Under the pieces are notes generated by a model. The model ran no database searches, was not told the origin of the DNA, and saw only the letters and a program-made list of their open reading frames with translations. The position numbers and the translations under genes are program-made. A stretch of DNA of 64,000 nucleotides from Spodoptera frugiperda (Eukaryota > Arthropoda > Insecta > Lepidoptera > Noctuidae). Positions within the stretch are counted from its first letter, which is position 1; each line of letters starts with the position of its first letter. Below, piece by piece: positions 12,440 through 25,790 of this stretch. Where the stretch lies: positions 5,484,501-5,548,500 of the forward strand of contig NC_064216.1 in assembly GCF_023101765.2 (NCBI RefSeq). Reading direction: 5' to 3'.

Positions 12440-13425
12440 AAGACATTAATAGCCTCGACAATCTTTATGTCCACTCACCCGTAATTGTTTATCAAAATAA
12501 TGTAAATGGACAAGCATTCGAGATCACACGCCTGCATGGCACGCCAACCCAAAAATAAATCTTCACTTATCATATCTCCGGCGCATTCAAAATATTGTCC
12601 CACTATATCTCCGCCCAGGCGCTAGCGAGCCCCGCGTTAGCGTCACAACTTTTTATCAACCCGCCATTGAAAGGGTTAACACACAATGGTCGAATCACGT
12701 TACAATTTTTTAGGATAGTTGGTCTTTTTCAAACCAGTGGGCCGGTGTTAGACTGACACCATTCAACCGGTGATTGATGGAACTAATTAATTTTGTCGTA
12801 CGCGTGTTTGTCAATGAACTCAGATACTTGAATTCGAAATTTTTACTTCCATTGTAATCATTACAAAGGGACTGAGTTTTAATTTTGTACCTTTTTACCG
12901 GCCATGTCGCGTGTCCCGATATGCAATACAATAAATTGTATTATCTTCGTAACTTTGGGTTGTGACTGATTTGAAATAAAAATTAACATTACACAAAACG
13001 AGAATTCGAATCGGATGCCTTTTTTATTTGGATGTTGAATACGTTGAGTGTTCTGAATTTTTAATTATTTTCGAAACACGGTACGCGTGCGTACAGCAGC
13101 ATTCGGCGGCAAGTAATTAAGTGGAAACGTCACGCAGGGTGGAGCACCGAAAATTTGATAGCGACCACTTCACGCCGTCAAAGGCGTCAATTTACATCAT
13201 TTGCAGTTTATCGTGCACTCGGTAAAAAATACGTCCATATTTTTCACAAAGCGAATGGGACGCTACAGCGTAAATTGCGACATGTCGACCGCAGTGTCGT
13301 GTAGCTTTGTTAGTGGCCGTTTTGATGTGCAACACACGTGTGCCATACTTGCCACACAGTGCAACAACAGAGATAGAATCAGGCACAAAATGACACAGTG
13401 TTTGTTGTTGGAATACTTGTATTAG
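12440..13425. promoter_or_regulatory. GC-richer noncoding pocket, possible conserved element
   Basis: Two islands, about 12520-12690 ('cgcccaggcgctagcgagcc') and 13080-13340 ('acggtacgcgtgcgtacagc'), stand out from the AT-rich flanks. Open frames exist on both strands over 13192-13425, a pattern expected from balanced composition rather than from a gene. No repeat was recognised. Confidence 0.25.
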
Positions 13426-13952
13426 AAACGCTCTACTGATGTCAATTTATAACCATCCTGATTGTAGTCTGGGACGGTGCAATGGATGAAGTATTTTTAT
13501 TTAATTTTATATCTGTACTCGGCGTAGTGTAAAATAAATTTGTTGGATACGTTTTTGGTAACGTTCTTTTATTTTTAGTTGTTGTTTATATTCAGTTTTT
13601 TGCTAGATGGCAACGTATAGTGATGAAAAAATGAAAAAAGCTTCATACTTCATTTCTTCTTCTATAGCATCATTCTTGGTCAAGAGATAGTAAAGTGTGA
13701 CATAGCGATGACTCTTGGGGCCCATAGAAAATATTATATAAAAGCCGACCTTTTGTTGCGAAAAACTAACGTTTTCATATTGTCCCCATTAAAGTTAAGA
13801 TTTTCCTGTTCTCAAGCTTGGGGCCTATAATAGCGAGGGGCTTGTGACATTTTGCAAACCAGTCACCCTATTATTACACCAGGCAGAGCAAAATATAATA
13901 TACCTATCTGTGTATAAATATAAAAAGACCATGACCAAAATAAAATTAAACA

Positions 13953-14166
13953 AAGTTTGCGTTGTGTTTCGTCGAGGGAGTGAGGTTACCGGAGACCTAA
14001 AAACCCCCACACCCCAATCCCCGATTCTCCCCCAACCCTTAAATTTCTAACCTCAAAAAGGCCGGCAACGCACTTGTAACGACTTTGGTGTTTCGGGTGT
14101 TCATTACGGCGGCGATTGCTTACCATCAAGTGATCCATCAACTCGTTTACTGGCTTAATACCAATA
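13953..14166 (+). repeat. SINE-like repeat (family A), 5'-truncated
   Basis: It begins inside the family at 'tttgcgttgtgtttcgtcga' and keeps 'gtgaggttaccggagacc', 'aggccggcaacgcacttgta', 'ttaccatcaagtgatcca' and 'tactggcttaatacc'. The missing head is typical of incomplete retroposition. Open frames across it on both strands are artefacts. Confidence 0.75.
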
Positions 14167-14169
14167 ATA

Positions 14170-15950
14170 AAGGAAGATACTCTCCTAAGTCAATCATAAA
14201 TTGTAAATATATTACTTAGTGAATGACTTAATGTAAGCGACACTGGAAGCGCTGAACTGTCCACGAGCGACGCCCTCATTACCTTGACTTTGATCTTCTT
14301 AAAAAGGTTTCAAGCGAAAATGTTTATTTATATTTGAAAGAAAATATTTCACCATCTCTTTTTCTCATAAATGTGATCGATTTTTTTAGAATCGCAGGTC
14401 TATTAACTTTATTTATACAGAGTTGGTACTTTTGGAATTCTAGGTTTTTGACTATTGAATAAAAAATAGTTTCATGTTGATGATACGCATTAGTTTTTTT
14501 TTTGTGGGAATTAGGTTACGGTTGATAACTTAAATTTATTTCCCAGTCCAAAAAATAGACCCAGATTAGATCAAAATGTAACATGTTTACAAGCTTATCC
14601 GTAAACATTAAATTCAGCTTTCAAATAGTATGTGTAATCAGTCTACACCGATTATCATTCGTATATGATATGTTAGATATATAAAAGGAAATAAATTACC
14701 ATTATACATGTTCCGTATATTCCGTTGTATAAAAGAATATCATTCATTTAACGTTCATGCCCAGTCCGTGTAATCCCACCTTTATTTTTCACAGTTCATT
14801 TCCATTCTTATTGATTAGCTGGGGTGACATCTCTATACCACCTTAGGATTGAAGGTCAGTCAGTGTGTCCTACTTATTTTTTGGTTTATTTATAGTGTCA
14901 ATACTAATATAGGTTTCTATTAAAGAATAGTTTTTACTCTCATTATAAATGATGTCAATTATTTATAAAAAAATACTCTCGAAGGATCTGGTAATTTATC
15001 CTTTAAGTTTAGGAACGAATTAAGACAAAATTATGCTAACCACCGTACTCAGAGTCGTATAAAGGTTACTTAACTCAGTCCTTAGCAATAGTTTTCGGAA
15101 CAAAATCGTTACTTAGGAATAGTTTAAATAATCATGACTGAATTAAAGGACTCTGAAACTCTATTTTAAGTATGGTGACCGAACAAAACCTTGGTTTGGG
15201 GAAAGAAACAAAGTGAAAGAAGGGTCACTAAACTGATTAGTTTGGTATTCATAGCGTTCAAAGAGTAAAGTTCGTTTGGTCTGCGCGCGTGAGTTTATGC
15301 TTCGTTACCTCTGACTCTTGTCCTGATTCAATTAAACGGTAACGAATTTTTCAAAAACGTCTTAATTGTTTCCGTCCGAAAAATCTTTTGTTTTTATTTT
15401 ATTTTTATCATTTTATTTTTCCTCCATTTATCGTCTTTACCCTTGTTCCGAGTTCCGAGTGCCTTCTTTCATTACATTAAATCCGTGACACTTGTCATGG
15501 GGTACTACGAACCATAAATTTTTGGAACCTCTTGATAAATAAGCCCGTGCTTAAGTCACGATTTATTTCGTTATCACATTCATTACAATTTATAACGAGG
15601 AAAAATTATAAATGTGAATTATTTGAAAAACGTTTTATTGCTGTTTTTCTTACTAACTCTTTTTAACGAATCTTATTAGTAGAAACGGCCCATTTATCTC
15701 AAGATAATAAGAGTAGAGCTTAACTTTATTGCTCTAGTTAATGCATATTTATGAGGCTACAAAAACATTGCAGTAATATCAGTTTTTTACTAATGTAATT
15801 GAGAACATCCAGAGAACACATAGAATGCCAATAACAAATTTAATGATCACAGTTTATTGTTAATAAACTTTTAGTCTACTTCACCCAATAGTTGTATAAA
15901 AGTTGACCTTGAACCATGGACATATCGGCATTTCATGATTATGCTTTTTC
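14170..15950. other. Noncoding stretch
   Basis: AT-rich, no gene or nameable repeat seen. Confidence 0.4.
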
Positions 15951-15954
15951 TTGA

Positions 15955-16165
15955 GGAAGGAAAATCATCCAATGACTTCCCCCGCCTTGGGCGAGGCGAG
16001 AGGGAGTGTCAGACTCTTACTGATTAAAAACCACCCCATTCCTACTCCTGCTTTTCGAGCCCGAACCTTGGTAAACCCGCTAGGTAGTCCGCAGCTCCGG
16101 TTCAGGCATCAGTCCTACTGGACCACATCTGTAGTGTCTGTCCCGTACTCACGGGATCTCATTAT
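15955..16165 (+). repeat. Interspersed repeat (family B), longest copy
   Basis: It contains 'aatcatccaatgacttcccc', 'ttgggcgaggcgagaggga', 'taaaaaccaccccattccta' and 'ctaggtagtccgcagctcc', and continues with 'cagtcctactggaccacatc'. It is the most complete of seven copies and defines the orientation used for the others. The 87-codon frame here is a shadow. Confidence 0.8.
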
Positions 16166-16169
16166 TATG

Positions 16170-18084
16170 CTTGGCAAAGAAACTTGCATTCATTCAATTT
16201 CAAAGACAGTCTGATTCTAATCTAACCACATAATTATCTATTTAAATTCGAACATACTTAACACCTTCAACGCCATGGGAGTGGAGGATTGACTGACTGG
16301 TAATAATTTGCCTTCAACAGTTTTCTATTGGCAGTCATCAACCAACATGCTAGGTTGATTGGTAAAAAAGTAATATGTAAGTCTTGTTTGAGACGCCATG
16401 ACCCCGAGACATTATTATTAATAGAAAGGGTGGCGTAAAGACGGATAGTACAATAGAAATGGAACATCCGGTCACTTAAATTACACAATCAAATGCGACA
16501 AATAGTTTCTTTTATTGCTTCCTTTCATATGAAGGAAGCAGATGCAGAATTATTACTATTGTAGGAAACGTTTCTATTTCTATGAAATATTATACTTAAT
16601 AAGAATAATCCCTTTGACTCATAGCCATAAGACGTCATTACTAGTTGCATTGCATTATGGTTCTTAGACGATTAAAAATAAAAAATAATGTGCCAGACCC
16701 AACTCCTAATTTTGAATTAAATTCTACACAAACCAGCGAATATGTAAAAGGATTTAAATATTTAAAACAAAGTATACAGTTTGTATCAGATCAAAAAGAT
16801 ATGGTGACCTATTAACTAAAAAAGATTAAAATTACACATTTTACTATACGTTCAGATACATTATTGGTAATTAAGCAGCTGCTATTTTTTCTAAGCACTT
16901 TCTAAGTTCTGTCCCAAATATAAAACAAATAAAAGATATCTCCAATGAAAGAAAAGTGTTCCCAAATTAAATTTAGTAAACTGTCGTAAGATAAAAAGCA
17001 GATGGTGCTTGTTAGATAAATGTATCATTAATGAACGAATCAATTAGCAGTATAGTACAACGATGATATAATCGACATATCGATAAGATAAACCACTTAT
17101 GGTAACATGGCCATCTGTTTCAAATGATCCCATAGCGTGTGTTAATGCGACCGTATTTTTTTGTTTCAAAGGATATCAAATAACTCACAATGTCACAGAT
17201 CCTATAAACATTGAACTTTGAACTGTATTACAAAAGACATACGATGAATATTCCATTGAAGTGCGACTGCAACAGAAGTGTAACAGACAAGTTTGCTAAC
17301 GATAGACAAACAAAAAGTTTGTTTTTCTAACATTGCAAAAAAGGTCGATGTTAATAAAAGACATGATGACAATGAATCGCAATTTGAAGTGGGACACTCG
17401 TGTTACAATGAAGGACCCCTTGAATAAAAATTATAATTTTTATGTACGCACACAAGCTAAATGAGAAGATTTGTGCAAACAAATTCTGGCAAAACTGGTA
17501 TTCCTGGACACTGACATCCATAAAACCAGTCAGCTATAACATAAATGAATGTGAATATTTGTTGGTATTATGTTCGAAAGAACGTTCATTCTCCTTTTCA
17601 CCGAAATTAGAGAGATGGAGGAACAGTATTGTATTCTGTGTGACCTTATTTTACCTAAAAACAATTTTGCCTCCTGTTATACATTTTCCTTTATGTAAAT
17701 AATGTCTGAGACTAAATAATAAATTATGTTTATCTCATCATATTTCATCGGTAAATCCTTTTCAGTCATTTCTACGTTATCATCTTATTTTCTTTCGTTT
17801 CTCCTGACAGCTTTCATAACTTGTATTTCCAGTGACACCTTTTCTTCTATATTTTGCTTTATTTTTAAATTATTTATTTCTATCTTTACATTAAAATGTT
17901 ACGGTATTGTCTGTTTTTACTTAGCATCAATTTTAGTTGTCATCAGAAGATATTTTGAAACGGTTTATTTAGCTTGACCTGGTTGTTTATTTGGGTCTTT
18001 AGTAATTGGTATTTCTCACCCTTCTTGACAACAGATCATGATCTGATTTTTGGTACATACTCTTATTCTTGATGACCATACACA
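16170..18084. other. Noncoding stretch
   Basis: AT-rich. The open frames at 17442-17702 and 17726-17977 are biased to F, S and L codons and have no recognisable motif; I treat them as chance. Confidence 0.35.
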
Positions 18085-18465
18085 TTAACACTGTTCAACA
18101 TAAAAAAATATGTATGACTTGTTTAAAATTGAAAAATCTTCCAATATTATACCGTATTGCATACTCGGATTGGATGCAAAAATCATTCTGTGGATTGTTA
18201 AAAAGTAAATAGGTATTACAAAAATTAATGTTAGTATGACCCTTGAATAGTATTTTAATCCCTGAATCCAATGATGTGCTTCACAATATTTTATCGCTCT
18301 ATAAAAATGTCGCCGTCTTTCAATTTGGACTCGTTGTTTTATTATGTAAGGGAAAATTATTGCCATTTTTATTGCTAGAGCACGCACAATTTCGGACGTT
18401 ATTTTACGATGAGGGATGAATGTGTTTTTTGCAAAGCCAGTACTCGAAAGGGAGAAATTGTTCAT
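18085..18465 (-). CDS. Unidentified 126-codon open frame
   Basis: This is the longest uninterrupted ATG-to-stop frame in the window. I do not recognise the protein. Its middle is basic ('KQRVQIERRRHFYRAIKY'), and a hydrophobic segment of about 15 residues follows ('VILTLIFVIPIYFLT'), so a small membrane protein is conceivable. No splice sites, promoter or poly(A) signal are evident around it, and its codons are as AT-rich as the surroundings. In 64 kb of AT-rich DNA a frame of this length can arise by chance, and I think that is the likelier explanation. Confidence 0.15.
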   Translation of the reverse strand: MNNFSLSSTGFAKNTFIPHRKITSEIVRALAIKMAIIFPYIIKQRVQIERRRHFYRAIKYCEAHHWIQGLKYYSRVILTLIFVIPIYFLTIHRMIFASNPSMQYGIILEDFSILNKSYIFFYVEQC

Positions 18466-19618
18466 GGTTGTGGACGGAGCCTATGTTAAAACTATTTTAT
18501 TGCTCATAAAACAAATACAAATTACTGTGTTGCTAGACAATTGTTTGTGACAAATATTTGTCGATGTTAGTAAGGATGATATTGCGAACAGAATTTTGGC
18601 TTGGATGTGTAAAAATTGGTTTAGATAAATTTTTTTTATGTAATAATATGTGTAATATCGGTATAGAAATAGCATTTACTTAAATCTAAAGCTATTAATC
18701 ATCAAAGTATCAATATCAACAAACAAAAATCTTTATACCAAAACGATAACTCAAAGCGGTAATACAATAAAGAGTATAATGTCTGTAACAACAGGAAAGT
18801 AGTACTTTCCTAACTCAATTTTAAGAAAATCATTAACGACATCCGGTACAACATTAAACCATATAAAACAAGACTAACGAGCCCTACAAAGGGAGGGGAA
18901 CTCTTTGAACTTCTAAAAAAATTGATTAAAACCTCTGATAAAGCAACTAACACAAATTAACACCTTAAAACGTTATCGCAACACTTCAATCGGGTCATTG
19001 AACTAACCCTTTGAAATCTGCGTTTTTACCACTCCCAAAAATTACCGGTATATCCCGAAAACATTGCATAGCAATTTGAACTTTCACATCTTTGTAGTAA
19101 GTTTAAAAATGGGTTGTTGAGTATTATCTTCATCAGAACTAGTCGATTGTTGATCGCTAGCCACCCTTATGCTAGTCACAATGTCTTTACGGCTGGATGC
19201 ATCGATTATGGTAATTTTTGTAATAACATCTCAAATTAGAAATGTTCCCTACCGATGACAATAGTTTGTTGCAAAATTTACCGTTGACCGTTTGCAATTG
19301 ACTTTTTGATGCATTAGAAGAGAATAAGGGTTGGGCGTGTTGTTTGTCAGCTGCGATGGTGATTTTGTAAGCGTTGACATGGACAGAATGTGGGGACAAA
19401 AGTTGTCAATATTTTTGTTTATACATATAAATTTTTGACTTGTTCGTCAACTGGCGACTGTCAAACTCGCGTGTTCATCAATAGCGTAGGTTCTTTTCAT
19501 TTTGCTGTTATATTAGACAACTTTGACACTGTTGACGAACAAGTCTATTTTTTTGAGATTTTTTATAGCTCGTTGGCTACAAGAGTTTGACATGTTACTA
19601 AAGGTAATTCACATATCC

Positions 19619-19654
19619 GCATCGTACGCATCGTACGCATTCCGTATGACGTCA
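19619..19654. promoter_or_regulatory. 9-bp tandem repeat beside a CRE palindrome
   Basis: 'gcatcgtac' occurs twice in tandem (19619-19627, 19628-19636), followed by a partial third unit. A perfect CRE palindrome 'tgacgtca' lies at 19647-19654. A second 'tgacgtca' is at 22659-22666. CREB/ATF-type bZIP factors bind this word; use here is inferred. Confidence 0.3.
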
Positions 19655-20182
19655 TGAATGCCCTAATGGAACGCACCTGAGTAGAGTACGTATAACCTTT
19701 TCTGTTTGGTATTACGTCTAACATTACTCACTCATCATACCATATATATTACTTCATGTTATTTATTTATTTATAAAAGTCATCTTAATACACAACACAA
19801 TACATGTGTATAATGCTTGTCAATAACTCAATAGATATTAATTTAAAATCAAAAGCTTTCACAATTCAATTGATATCTATTATAAATTCTTGGCAATAAA
19901 CCCCACTGACAACGCGCTAATTGCATTAGGAAATCAGAATTTTATCTCCCCTTCGTATCAGAATTTTTAATTACTTCACGTGTTTTATTGCATATTAATG
20001 TTTATAATCTGTCATTATGTTGGTATAAGTCATTGAGTTTTATAACAGTAATCAGTCAGCCATTAAAATCACTTACACACGTATATAAATTCTTAAAACT
20101 TGCTTTTGCGAGATTTCGATTGACAACTATGTACTACTCGTACTACAGCTTGTAATACAATTTACATTCATCATGATTGGAT

Positions 20183-20331
20183 CAGTACACTTAGTACGAG
20201 TTTGTTTTACGTTTAAAGTAATTGAAACGAGAGCGCGTTCGGCGGCGCTCCGATTGGCTGGCTCGAATAAACCAACCAATCAGAGAGCCGAACGCGCTCT
20301 CGTTTCTAGCAAACTTATACTAAGGGTACTG
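20183..20331. mobile_element. Complete hairpin MITE (family M1)
   Basis: The ends are 21-bp imperfect terminal inverted repeats (left 'cagtacacttagtacgagtt'). Inside, a perfect 20-bp inverted repeat pairs 20224-20243 ('gaaacgagagcgcgttcggc') with 20287-20306, and a further inner pair is built on 'gattggctgg' and 'ccaaccaatc'. The whole 149-bp element can fold into one hairpin. It has no coding capacity. A relic of the same family lies at 1480-1557. A target-site duplication is not obvious. Confidence 0.75.
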
Positions 20332-20504
20332 TTGTTTAATTAAAAAGTATTTACACACTATACTAAAGTATTTACTAGATTATTTTTATTTTAAGGCAAT
20401 AAGGCTTAACAACAGCACAACATCCAGCTAGTAGTACAGTTTAGTACTGGTTGGATGTCCTTAAACGTTCCTTTGGGACCTATGTGCACGAATAAAACTA
20501 ACCT

Positions 20505-20634
20505 AGGGTACTTAGATCCCGGAGCTACGGACAGCCTAGCGGGTTATCGGGATTTTTTTTGGTCAGTAAAAGTCTGACACTCCCTCTCTCCTCACTCAAG
20601 CCAGGAGAAGTCATTGGATAATTTTTCGCCAAAA
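20505..20634 (-). repeat. Interspersed repeat (family B), reverse copy
   Basis: On the minus strand: 'aaaaattatccaatgacttc', then 'agagagggagtgtcagactt', 'actgaccaaaaaaaatcccg' and 'ccgctaggctgtccgtagct'. Diverged but in family order. Confidence 0.65.
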
Positions 20635-21194
20635 AAATTGTACTTAGTTCATCTTTTGTTCGAGGCGTGAAAAAGTTGGATTAAGATCACTCATCCGTAT
20701 GAATACAGATGTAGACATATCGACATCTCTATTCAAATCTAACATCCTATTTATAAAGACCTCAGTAACACGAGTATCGAAATAACATATCAGTACAAAA
20801 CCACATTACCTATGCAAATACGCATTTTTTTCGCATTTTGCATTTTTAATGAAGGGAGTTTTAAGTTTACACTAAACCCGTGTAATCCGGGTTTAAACTT
20901 ATTATAATGCGACGTGGTACATTGTTCGGAATACCGGCATCGTACTGACTTAGGGAACAACCCTATTTCTAATGCTTTGTGTTTGAAGAGCCCTCGAAAA
21001 TGTACGGTGGTCAGTGTAACGTTATACTTTCTGAATATAACACATTTCAAATTATAATAAAAATTACGGTTGCTGATCGAAAAGCGTAATAATTAGACAT
21101 TCGAAATATGCAATGTAAGTTAATGGTCTACATGAGTTAGTTAAAAGGATACTTTGTACGTTAAAATTTACTAATTTTGTGTTTTAAACTCTAT

Positions 21195-21208
21195 AGAGAG
21201 AGAGAGAG
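21195..21208. repeat. (AG)7 microsatellite
   Basis: A perfect dinucleotide run of 14 bases. Confidence 0.85.
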
Positions 21209-21561
21209 TACCTTGCATATTATTACCTTAAGTCCTAAAGAGAGAATTGTGATACTTTGTGGACTTTCAAAGTACCTAGATTGATTTAGATTTTGTATGG
21301 TTTTTAGATCCTACTTACGTGACGTCCATGATACAAGAATCAAAGAATGTTTATTCTATGACTACACGTCAAACAGTCGATCGGTTTATACATGAATACT
21401 TACCTGAGTTTAGTAGTAAAATATTGTTATCGCTACCGCAAGGCAAGAAGTCATTAGTGCTGTCTCACTATCTATAAATTAAGTTTGTACTTACACATGT
21501 CATATCTTAATTAGATATTCAGAAACCGATAAATAACTACCTGTGCACCTTCAGTTATCTT

Positions 21562-21732
21562 ATTAATATTATAAATGAAAAAGTTTGTTTGTTTGTCTGT
21601 TACTCCTTCGCATCAAAACGGCCGAAGGGATTGGGATCAAATTTGGAACAAGGTTAGACCATAGCCTGGAGTAACACATAGGCTACTTTCAATCCCGTGA
21701 GAACGTGAGCAAAGCCGCTGGCAGAGGCTAGT
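21562..21732 (+). mobile_element. Helitron-like nonautonomous element (family H)
   Basis: It begins 'attaatattataaatgaaaa', has a 'gtttgtttgtttgtctgtt' run and the block 'aaacggccgaagggattggg', then 'cataggctactttcaatccc', and ends 'gcagaggctagt'. The copy at 47237-47422 has the same order and also ends in 'ctagta'. A CTAG-type 3' end without inverted repeats or target duplication fits Helitrons; class assignment is from memory. Confidence 0.5.
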
Positions 21733-22219
21733 TGTTGCTTATAAAGACTTCTAAAGCAGAAGCTATTTGGTACTGGTATAGATCTCGAACTTTTTATCAA
21801 ACATAATACTTTTGCAAAGCACTCCTTAATTATTTTGCGACTTAAACCCACCTCATGAATAAAATCCCTGTCAAAATTGACAAAACCTAAATGTAGAACG
21901 TAGCACTTAAATTCGTTTCAAGAAATCCAGTGCAAAGCGCAATTTGGTCTGACCTGCATTTGGGAATCGAATCAAACCGGTGTGCTCGTTCCTTCAGGGT
22001 ATACGAAAAGATTCAATCACCTCGCCGTTAGTTGAATACAACCGAGTATCAGTTTGTAGAAGATTATTTTTCACTAGTAATTTTTTGGTCAGAAATTAAC
22101 AATTTGATAGCCATTCTTTTCTACTTCGGTGATCGAATATTTACAAATGCGACAGCCAAGCGCAAAAATAAACTCTTTTTTAAATTATTCATTGGGGAAC
22201 AAACAGATATTATGTAATA

Positions 22220-25200
22220 AATAATTACAATCATATAGCCAACACATAATCTAAAACAGTTTTCACACTTAAACTTTACATTCGCGCCAAGAACATTGTT
22301 AAAACAGGTATAAAAACATGTTTAAACATTGTATCAAAAATAAAACAGTTATATATAAAAACAATAATCTTTTAATTCATATAATACAATATACTGGACA
22401 TTAACTTTGCAGCAGTTTTAATACATTTTTTTAATGTTCAAAACTGTAAAATATAATTACGAAGGTGTGTTCATTATTAAAAATTGACGACCTTGTCCTC
22501 TACTAATGATGCCGAGAGCTCGATATCGATTTAAAAACACAAAACTTTGTAAAGCCATATCACTTACAAAACTTATAATTATTTACTTTGGAAGATTGTC
22601 TACAGAGTATCAGATCTACGTGTCTTTGAAAATTTGTTCCCTTTTATAAATATTGAGATGACGTCATAGTTGTTATTCCACGAAAATTGTAAGTAGCATC
22701 AACAAACTCCACGCTGAATCGCTTAGAACTTTGTTTGCTTACGTCTTAAGGAGAAAACAAGAATATTTATATTTACTTCCAAGTTTTACGGTAGAACGGA
22801 TAAAGCAGAAAACATTTGCTGATCTTGCTTTAACACGGATCATTAAATCGCAAGCTCATCCTGTCTTTGATTTATCCTTCGTTAAGTCAACTTCAAATTT
22901 ATTGTAATTCGTTTCGTCGATAATGTGAGCATTTCCTTAACAAGATGCCTATAAATCATTGGGAAACGAATAAATATCTTGAACCTATCCACGTATAGAG
23001 ATCCTTATTCATCTCTACAGAGTCAAGACAGACAAAGGCTTTAAAAGGTCTATTGTTGGAACATGTCTGGTCTGGTTTAATACCTTCCATTTTCACCTCT
23101 CTTTGTGGTCGAGGAATGTCTTTCAAGACGCTATGGACCAGTTAGATGGAGCTACGGGTAGGTAATTGCTTCAGTTATGATGGCTTGTATCTTTGTGTGA
23201 GTGTCTTTAGTCTTTTTTATGTCTTAAACGTCAATTGGCACTTAGCACTTAGGCGGTGATAGCACGGCGAAACTATGTGCGAAAGATGGTGGAAATAAAG
23301 TTCAGAATTAAAAACAATATTTATCTCCAAATGATATACACAAAAATTTCCAAAAATGATAAACATAAGACAAAAGATGGTAATAGGAAAACAAGGAAAT
23401 ATAACGATCAAAAATCTAATTGTTCACCAACACAAATTATAAATTCATTATCCATACAAAATTTTCTATTCTTCGCTAACTATTGTTACGTAGGCGGCCT
23501 ATATGGTATAATGTTTTGACAACGCAATTGACGCGAAGAGTTCGCCTCGTGTATAAGTCGCTGATTCGATACGCGTCAGGATAAACATTTGTATAGCTCA
23601 CAGATGTTCGTACTAAGACGCCGAAGATGATTTATTTGATCATGAGAATTGTGTGTATAACAGATACACGATACGAGATGAGGCAATCGATAGTTAGGAA
23701 CAAATTTGAGTTTAGGATGGAGAAATATGTCAAGTCAATGAATAATATTTTGGCAATAACGATTGATAACCAAGAATAAAAAGAAAGGACTACATTGTGG
23801 GAATATGGTTTAAGAGCTGATAATGAAGAATGAGCTTCAAGCAGATTAAAAAAATAACGTCTTCTTACCCAACCGATAGATAATCATGGCACTTAATATT
23901 CAAATGAAATTAGTTTGAAATATAAAACCAGCAAACTTTTAACAAAATCACCCGTCAAACTTAAATAAATAAATCCATACTAAAGTTAGACCAATTACGG
24001 CTAAGATTAATGTTCTTGCATCAATATTCAAACCACATAGTCATTGTTCAGAAAAGAATCTGAAGCCAAGAACAGGGTGAATAAGAGACGGGTCACTGAC
24101 CTACCTGAGACGTAAGGGTGGTTTCCACACGTTGTTTAGCTCTTTGTCCCCTTTATAAGCTTTGTTACACACTTGTAAGTCGTTCCACCTTGCTTTGTGA
24201 ACTAGATTTTATTAACTACAGGGCGATGTTTGAGATCAAGCCGGTTTCTTCTGACGTCTACGTCTCCTCTTTATTTTTATCTTAGGATTCTAATATATGT
24301 CTATCAATTCTTCAAAACTGATCTTTATTGTGTTTAATTACAATATACCCAAGGTCTTTAGAGATTCGTTTGTCACAGTTACATGAAGCCATGTTATGCT
24401 TAATTCATAACTTGACATTTTCATCTCTGACACGAGGAATATCTTTGCTAATGCAATATGTATTTGAAACGCGGAAAAATCAGTGCAATGTCACGATCGG
24501 TTGTCTCTTATTGGATTTATAAACTAATTCAATTCCAGAGTGCCGTTTCGCAATCAATGTCGTGCTGCCTTGACCTATAACGTTTGTTTTTTATTTTGAA
24601 TAGAATCTTTCCTGAAATAAACAATTTTAAAAACTGGTTCACAATACGAGACTGCTTCGAATACTTTCACACTGTTTACGTATGTATAATTACAAAGGAC
24701 AGCCATCCACACATTAACCAGTAAAATAGTCTAATCTCTAACATAATAAAGGTTCAACTGTGTGAATAACAGCATCCTTTTGTTGCCCATTGTAGTTTTG
24801 TGAGAATATTTTCTTGATGCCACTGGGTCACCTTATGAAAATAAAAGATCTATTGTTGTACGTATTGTCCGAAACGTATTAAGCAGTCAAGTAAGCACCC
24901 CTTTTTATTAGACGAGTATGAATTGCATCGTAAAAGGTAAACGGTCAGTTTCTCTCTGAATATTTATTCTTTTGTACCTAATCGTATGCGTAAAGTCGTA
25001 AACTTTCTCAATCCGTATGCAACGCTTCGAAGAGTTCTGTTTTATTTCGCTAGTTCTTCTTTATTTGTCATTTTGTTTTAAATAATAAGGTTGCAGAAAT
25101 ATCGAATGTCGAGTTTCGTAATACATTTAAAAAACATAAATGCTTGCACAATACAATCATTAATTCTACCAGAAATTTCCATATTCAACGAAATGCCTGA

Positions 25201-25535
25201 ATCAGTATACCCCTTGGCAGACTTCTTGCCGGTGTACTAAAGACTCTACCATCAAAATAATCACCAAGTAAACTAAGAGCTTCAAGTAAATGAGATTAGT
25301 TTTAATCAACGTCAGTAGATAACATTAAGAGCCGCCACAAAGCCCTGAGGTAACCTGGGAGCTGTTACAAGGAACGTTATTCCAATTTCCCAGTTCAGAT
25401 CTAGGCTCAGGCTCTAGACATTGCTTAAACTGCTGTTAAATCTGAAATGGAGGTGCAAAGTTTGGAGTTTGAGATTCTAATGAAAATTTATGTGGCATAG
25501 TTAATTTACAGTACCAAACGAATTGTTTAACAATG
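22220..25535. other. Noncoding stretch
   Basis: AT-rich. Short frames at 23217-23519 and 24328-24522 lack any recognisable feature. No repeats named. Confidence 0.35.
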
Positions 25536-25790
25536 TTAGTTAGGTTCCAAAGCTGATGTCATCGAACCATATCTTACTATTGATCTAGAATCTAACCAAA
25601 AATTTAAGACATCTACTATACAATCTGTTACTTCATTTCCTAGTTCTTTGTTGCCAATTTTACTTGGGGCCAGTGCGAGACTATCATTTACTTTCTCCAG
25701 TATCGTCAGTTGCGCATTCCTTAAGTGTATAATTACTGCGTATATTGGCTCATTCCTTGCCATAGGAGGCGTACACAAAATTGCTGTTTA
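25536..25790 (-). CDS. Coding-like open frame, possible 3' exon
   Basis: An open frame of about 84 codons ends in TAA at its low-coordinate end. Codon content is balanced, with charged and small residues ('ARNEPIYAVIIHLRNAQL', 'GNKELGNEVTDCIVDVLN'), less F/I/L/N-biased than most frames here. No in-frame ATG lies near the 5' end apart from an internal one, and the upstream 'aagctaaacag' could serve as a weak acceptor, so it might be a terminal exon on the minus strand. No family is recognised and no partner exon was found. Chance remains quite possible. Confidence 0.2.

Noticed and set aside
13192..13425. Overlapping open frames on both strands
   Set aside because: Opposed open frames over the same bases reflect balanced composition; no motif, start context or splice site supports either.
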